From contig JALOLG010000098.1 in the NCBI GenBank assembly GCA_025456105.1, forward strand, positions 1 to 6,218: a DNA stretch of 6,218 nt. The letters run 5' to 3'. Each line of letters starts with the position of its first letter. The stretch's first letter is position 1. This document shows, piece after piece, positions 3,901-6,218 of this stretch. Made by a program: the position numbers and the translations under genes. Under the pieces are notes generated by a model. It made no database searches, was not told where the DNA came from, and saw only the letters and a list, made by a program, of their open reading frames with translations. The stretch is from Ilumatobacteraceae bacterium (GTDB lineage: Bacteria > Actinomycetota > Acidimicrobiia > Acidimicrobiales > Ilumatobacteraceae).

Positions 3901-5834
3901 TGGGTCGTGGCGAGGTCGGCGATGTCGCCCATGATGCGGGCGAGCTCGAAGTCCTTGGGCGTGTAGACCCTCGCGACGCCGGCGGCCTCGAGCACCGGGC
4001 GGTCGTCCTCGGGGATGATGCCCCCCACCACCACCGGTGCGTCGACCCCTTCGGCGGCCAGCGCCCGCAGGACGCTCGGCACCAGCTCGAGGTGCGAGCC
4101 CGACAGGATCGAGAGCCCGATCACGTCGGGATCCTCGTCGCGCGCCGACGCCGCGATCTGCTCGGGCGTGACCCGGATGCCCGAGTACACCACCTCCATG
4201 CCGGCGTCGCGTGCGGCCACGGCGATCTGCTCGGCGCCGTTGGAGTGGCCGTCGAGCCCGGGCTTGGCCACGAGCAGCTTGGGCGGGCCACCGGACATCG
4301 AGCGCACCCGCGCGGCCACCTCGCCGAGCCCACGGCGGTCGCCGGCGGTGGCGCCGCCCACGCCGGTGGGTGCCCGGTACTCGCCGAACACCTCGCGCAT
4401 GACGGCACCCCACTCACCGGTGGTGCCGCCGGCGCGCGCCAGTGCGATCGAGGCCGGCATGACGTTCTCGCCGGCGACGGCCACACGGCGCAGCTCGTCG
4501 AGCGCGGCGGCCACCGCCGCGCCGTCGCGCTCGCTGCGCCAGCGCTCGAGGTCGGCGACCATCTCCGCCTCGACGGCCGGGTCGACCTTGAGGATCGCGC
4601 CCTCGCCGCCGAGCGGCGACTCGGCGGTCTCCGTGAACCGGTTGACGCCCACCACCACCTGCTCGCCCGACTCGATGCGCCGGGTGCGCTCGGCCATCGA
4701 GCTGACGAGACGCGACTTGAGCGCCTCGACGGCCTCGAACGCGCCGCCCAGCGCGAGCACGTCGTCGAGCTCGGCCTGCGCCGCGTCGCGCAGCTGCGCC
4801 GTGGTCGACTCGATCACGTGCGAGCCGTCGAAGATGTCGCCGTACTCGAGCAGGTCGGTCTCGAAGGCGAGCACCTGCTGCATCCGCAACGACCACTGCT
4901 GGTCCCACGGCCGGGGCAGGCCGAGGGCCTCGTTCCACGCAGGCAGCTGGATCGAACGCGCTCGAGCCCGCTTCGACAGCGTGACCGCGAGCATCTCGAG
5001 CACGATGCGCTGGACGTTGTTCTCGGGCTGTGCCTCGGTGAGCCCGAGCGAGTTCACCTGCACGCCGTAGCGGAAGCGTCGGGCCTTCGCATCGGTCACG
5101 CCGTAGCGCTCGAGGCCGATGCGGTCCCACATCTCGGTGAACGCGCGCAGCTTGCAGATCTCCTCTACGAACCGGATCCCGGCGTTGACGAAGAACGAGA
5201 TCGAGCCGAACACCTGCGGGAAGCGGTCGTCGGGCACCTGGCCCGACTCGCGCACGGCGTCGAGCACGCCGATGGCCGTGGCGAGGGAGTAGGCGATCTC
5301 CTGCACCGGCGTCGCGCCGGCCTCCTGGAGGTGGTACGAGCAGACGTTCATGGGGTTCCACGCCGGGGCGTGCTCGGCGCACCAGGCCACCATGTCGACG
5401 ATCAGCCGCCGCGACGGAGCGGGCGGGAAGATGTACGTGCCTCGCGACAGATACTCCTTGACGATGTCGTTCTGGGTGGTGCCCCGCAGCTCGGCGCTCG
5501 GCACGCCCTGCTCCTCGGCGTTCGCGACGTAGAGCGCGAGCAACCAGGCCGCGGTCGCGTTGATCGTCATCGACGTGTTCATCGCGCCCGGCGGGATGCC
5601 GTCGAGCAACGTGCGCATGTGCCCGAGGTGGACGACGGGCACGCCGACCTTGCCCACCTCACCGCGGGCCATCGGGGAGTCGGGGTCGTAGCCGGTCTGG
5701 GTGGGCAGGTCGAACGCGATCGAGAGCCCGGTCTGGCCCTTGGCCAGGTTGGTGCGGTAGAGCTCGTTCGACGCCGCCGCCGTCGAGTGACCCGAGTAGG
5801 TCCGCATCATCCACGGCTGGTCGCGCTCACCCAT
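3879..5834 (-). CDS. ecm: Ethylmalonyl-CoA mutase (coenzyme B12-dependent)
   Basis: A 651-residue single-chain acyl-CoA mutase, also named MeaA. Known family members convert (2R)-ethylmalonyl-CoA to (2S)-methylsuccinyl-CoA in the ethylmalonyl-CoA pathway, which assimilates acetyl-CoA without isocitrate lyase. The N-terminal catalytic barrel begins RTYSGHSTAAASNELYRTNL and carries features separating Ecm from methylmalonyl-CoA mutase: FDLPTQTGYDPDSPMARGEV, MNTSMTINATAAWL, RGTTQNDIVKEYLSRGTYI, and PWDQQWSLRMQQVLAFETDL. The C-terminal cobalamin domain (about 519-640) has the base-off motif D528-G-H530-S-N-G, LSILSG (574-579) and VVGGIIP. H530 is the cobalt ligand. Full length for the family. ATG 5834 matches where family homology starts and follows a promoter-like element; an open frame further upstream runs into aat and has no homology. 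It heads a two-gene operon with the DUF5655 gene. No ccr or other pathway gene is in view. Confidence 0.93.
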   Translation of the reverse strand: MGERDQPWMMRTYSGHSTAAASNELYRTNLAKGQTGLSIAFDLPTQTGYDPDSPMARGEVGKVGVPVVHLGHMRTLLDGIPPGAMNTSMTINATAAWLLALYVANAEEQGVPSAELRGTTQNDIVKEYLSRGTYIFPPAPSRRLIVDMVAWCAEHAPAWNPMNVCSYHLQEAGATPVQEIAYSLATAIGVLDAVRESGQVPDDRFPQVFGSISFFVNAGIRFVEEICKLRAFTEMWDRIGLERYGVTDAKARRFRYGVQVNSLGLTEAQPENNVQRIVLEMLAVTLSKRARARSIQLPAWNEALGLPRPWDQQWSLRMQQVLAFETDLLEYGDIFDGSHVIESTTAQLRDAAQAELDDVLALGGAFEAVEALKSRLVSSMAERTRRIESGEQVVVGVNRFTETAESPLGGEGAILKVDPAVEAEMVADLERWRSERDGAAVAAALDELRRVAVAGENVMPASIALARAGGTTGEWGAVMREVFGEYRAPTGVGGATAGDRRGLGEVAARVRSMSGGPPKLLVAKPGLDGHSNGAEQIAVAARDAGMEVVYSGIRVTPEQIAASARDEDPDVIGLSILSGSHLELVPSVLRALAAEGVDAPVVVGGIIPEDDRPVLEAAGVARVYTPKDFELARIMGDIADLATTHREAAPA

Positions 5835-5840
5835 GGGGCA

Positions 5841-5870
5841 AGTGTCGCCGCGCGCGACGGCGAGGCTCAA
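5841..5870 (-). promoter_or_regulatory. Candidate promoter of ecm
   Basis: On the minus strand, TTGAGC (5865-5870), an 18-base spacer, GACACT (5841-5846), six bases, then the ecm ATG. The -35 matches TTGAcA at four positions. The -10 has G for the first T of TAnnnT but otherwise repeats the ACACT-N6-ATG layout seen before the oxygenase gene. No Shine-Dalgarno precedes the ATG, so a leaderless transcript is likely. Confidence 0.45.
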
Positions 5871-5905
5871 GTTCCCGTCAGGTGTGCCGATGGAATCCTG
5901 CCGGA

Positions 5906-5919
5906 CGTGCGACCGCACG
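5906..5919. promoter_or_regulatory. 14-bp dyad upstream of ecm, possible operator
   Basis: CGTGCG, AC, CGCACG form a perfect inverted repeat centred about 78 bases before the ecm ATG and about 35 bases beyond the candidate -35. The position would suit an upstream activator or a regulator of acetyl-CoA assimilation. The regulator is unknown. In GC-rich DNA a 6-bp dyad can be chance. Confidence 0.35.
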
Positions 5920-5974
5920 GCGATGCCTGGCGGGGACCGCTCGATGGTCGCGGGGACAACGGACGGCGGGAACC

Positions 5975-6004
5975 GGTGTCGGCGGGTGGCGGCCCGCCGA
6001 CACC
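5975..6004 (-). terminator. Strong hairpin downstream of aat, probable terminator
   Basis: Arms GGTGTCGGCGGG (5975-5986) and CCCGCCGACACC (5993-6004) pair perfectly over 12 bp around a 6-base loop, starting 24 bases after the aat stop on the minus strand. No T-tract follows, which is common for actinobacterial terminators. It separates aat from the ecm promoter. It shares its GGTGTC/GACACC ends with the neighbouring near-palindrome, so it may also be part of a dispersed repeat. Confidence 0.6.
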
Positions 6005-6013
6005 AACCCTCCT

Positions 6014-6037
6014 GGTGCCAGACACGTGTCAGACACC
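6014..6037. repeat. 24-bp near-palindrome spanning the aat stop codon
   Basis: The two 12-base halves, GGTGCCAGACAC (6014-6025) and GTGTCAGACACC (6026-6037), are reverse complements except at two positions and abut without a spacer. The centre, GACACGTGTC (6021-6030), is exact. On the minus strand the right half provides the last aat codons and its TGA stop. Its GGTGTC/GACACC ends match those of the hairpin 10 bp away, giving a paired-palindrome unit that resembles REP/BIME-type intergenic repeats. Confidence 0.55.
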
Positions 6038-6218
6038 GGGGTCGTCGACGGCGGCGCGCAGCAGGTCGAGGTACCGAGGGCGTGGCACGTCGATCGCACC
6101 GAGCGACACGAGGTGCGGAGTGGTCCACTGCACGTCGAGGAGCCGCGCGCCCGACCGCACGAGCTCGTCGACGAGGTGGACGAGAGCGACCTTCGACGCA
6201 TCGGCGGCGGTGTGGAAC
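6029..6218 (-). CDS. aat: Leucyl/phenylalanyl-tRNA--protein transferase, C-terminal part
   Basis: The last 62 codons of a gene entering from the right edge; no start is in the window. The enzyme moves Leu or Phe from aminoacyl-tRNA to proteins with N-terminal Arg or Lys, marking them for ClpS/ClpAP (N-degron pathway) in the cytoplasm. The visible residues match the family's C-terminal part in order: [20 protein letters not shown] (the conserved ASKVAL helix), then [20 protein letters not shown] (the conserved D-x-Q and HLxSLGA strand) and R-P-R-Y-L-D-L-L near the end. The stop lies within a near-palindromic repeat, and a strong hairpin follows. It is not co-transcribed with ecm if that hairpin terminates. 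Assignment rests on these conserved segments and is fairly firm despite the truncation. Confidence 0.88.
   Translation of the reverse strand, partial: FHTAADASKVALVHLVDELVRSGARLLDVQWTTPHLVSLGAIDVPRPRYLDLLRAAVDDPGV

Noticed and set aside
4015..5070. Long open frame on the plus strand opposite ecm, rich in Ser, Thr and Arg
   Set aside because: Its composition is that of a GC-rich antisense frame, there is no recognisable domain, and it lies wholly under the clearly coding ecm gene.
3879..5834. Ordinary methylmalonyl-CoA mutase
   Set aside because: The diagnostic segments (LPTQTGYDPD, MNTSMTINATAAW, PWDQQWSLRMQQ) and the fused single-chain layout of this length fit the MeaA/Ecm family. Methylmalonyl-CoA mutase large subunits differ at these points.
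5975..6037. Insertion-sequence ends or an attachment site
   Set aside because: No transposase or integrase fragment and no target-site duplication is visible. Terminator or REP-like repeat explains the symmetry better.
5835..6128. N-terminal extension of ecm to an ATG at 6128
   Set aside because: The extension is Arg/Pro-rich, has no family homology, and overlaps the conserved aat coding sequence and two palindromes. The family start matches the ATG at 5834.

Overview
The window is very GC-rich and reads as ordinary, tightly packed bacterial chromosome. Four features suggest a high-GC actinobacterium, possibly of the Acidimicrobiia type: strong G/C preference at third codon positions, frequent GTG starts, four-base GTGA stop/start overlaps, and promoter-like TAnnnT hexamers 6-8 bases ahead of start codons, as in leaderless genes. 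The lineage is inferred from style and gene content. No marker gene here proves it.

Left block (1-2273). The 3' end of a CrtA-like (spheroidene monooxygenase family) gene runs rightward. It converges on, and overlaps by 49 bp, a leftward three-gene operon: alpha/beta hydrolase with an intact nucleophile (1332-2273), a second, shorter alpha/beta hydrolase whose nucleophile serine is glycine (670-1335, GTGA overlap), and a CrtZ-type beta-carotene hydroxylase (144-659, 10 bp gap). Two carotenoid-oxidising families side by side suggest a xanthophyll locus.

Middle block (2274-3437). A 31-bp gap holds back-to-back -10-like elements that appear to drive the hydrolase operon leftward and a small LysM lipoprotein rightward. 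A second rightward gene follows, an aspartyl/asparaginyl beta-hydroxylase-like 2-oxoglutarate/Fe(II) oxygenase with its own leaderless-type promoter.

Right block (3454-6218). A leftward pair consists of ethylmalonyl-CoA mutase (ecm/meaA, complete, B12-dependent, ethylmalonyl-CoA pathway of acetyl-CoA assimilation) followed by a small zinc-ribbon plus DUF5655 protein. The GTGA stop/start junction of the pair lies in the 6-nt loop of a perfect 16-bp inverted repeat, the most unusual structure in the window. Upstream of ecm are a possible promoter, a 14-bp dyad, a perfect 12-bp-stem hairpin, and a 24-bp near-palindrome that supplies the stop codon of a truncated aat gene (leucyl/phenylalanyl-tRNA--protein transferase) entering from the right edge.

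I see no rRNA, tRNA, CRISPR array, insertion sequence, phage gene or origin. The candidate novelties are regulatory or structural (the start-codon-in-loop hairpin, the paired palindromes after aat, the divergent promoter) plus a probable pseudo-hydrolase. I do not see a new multi-gene defence or metabolic system.
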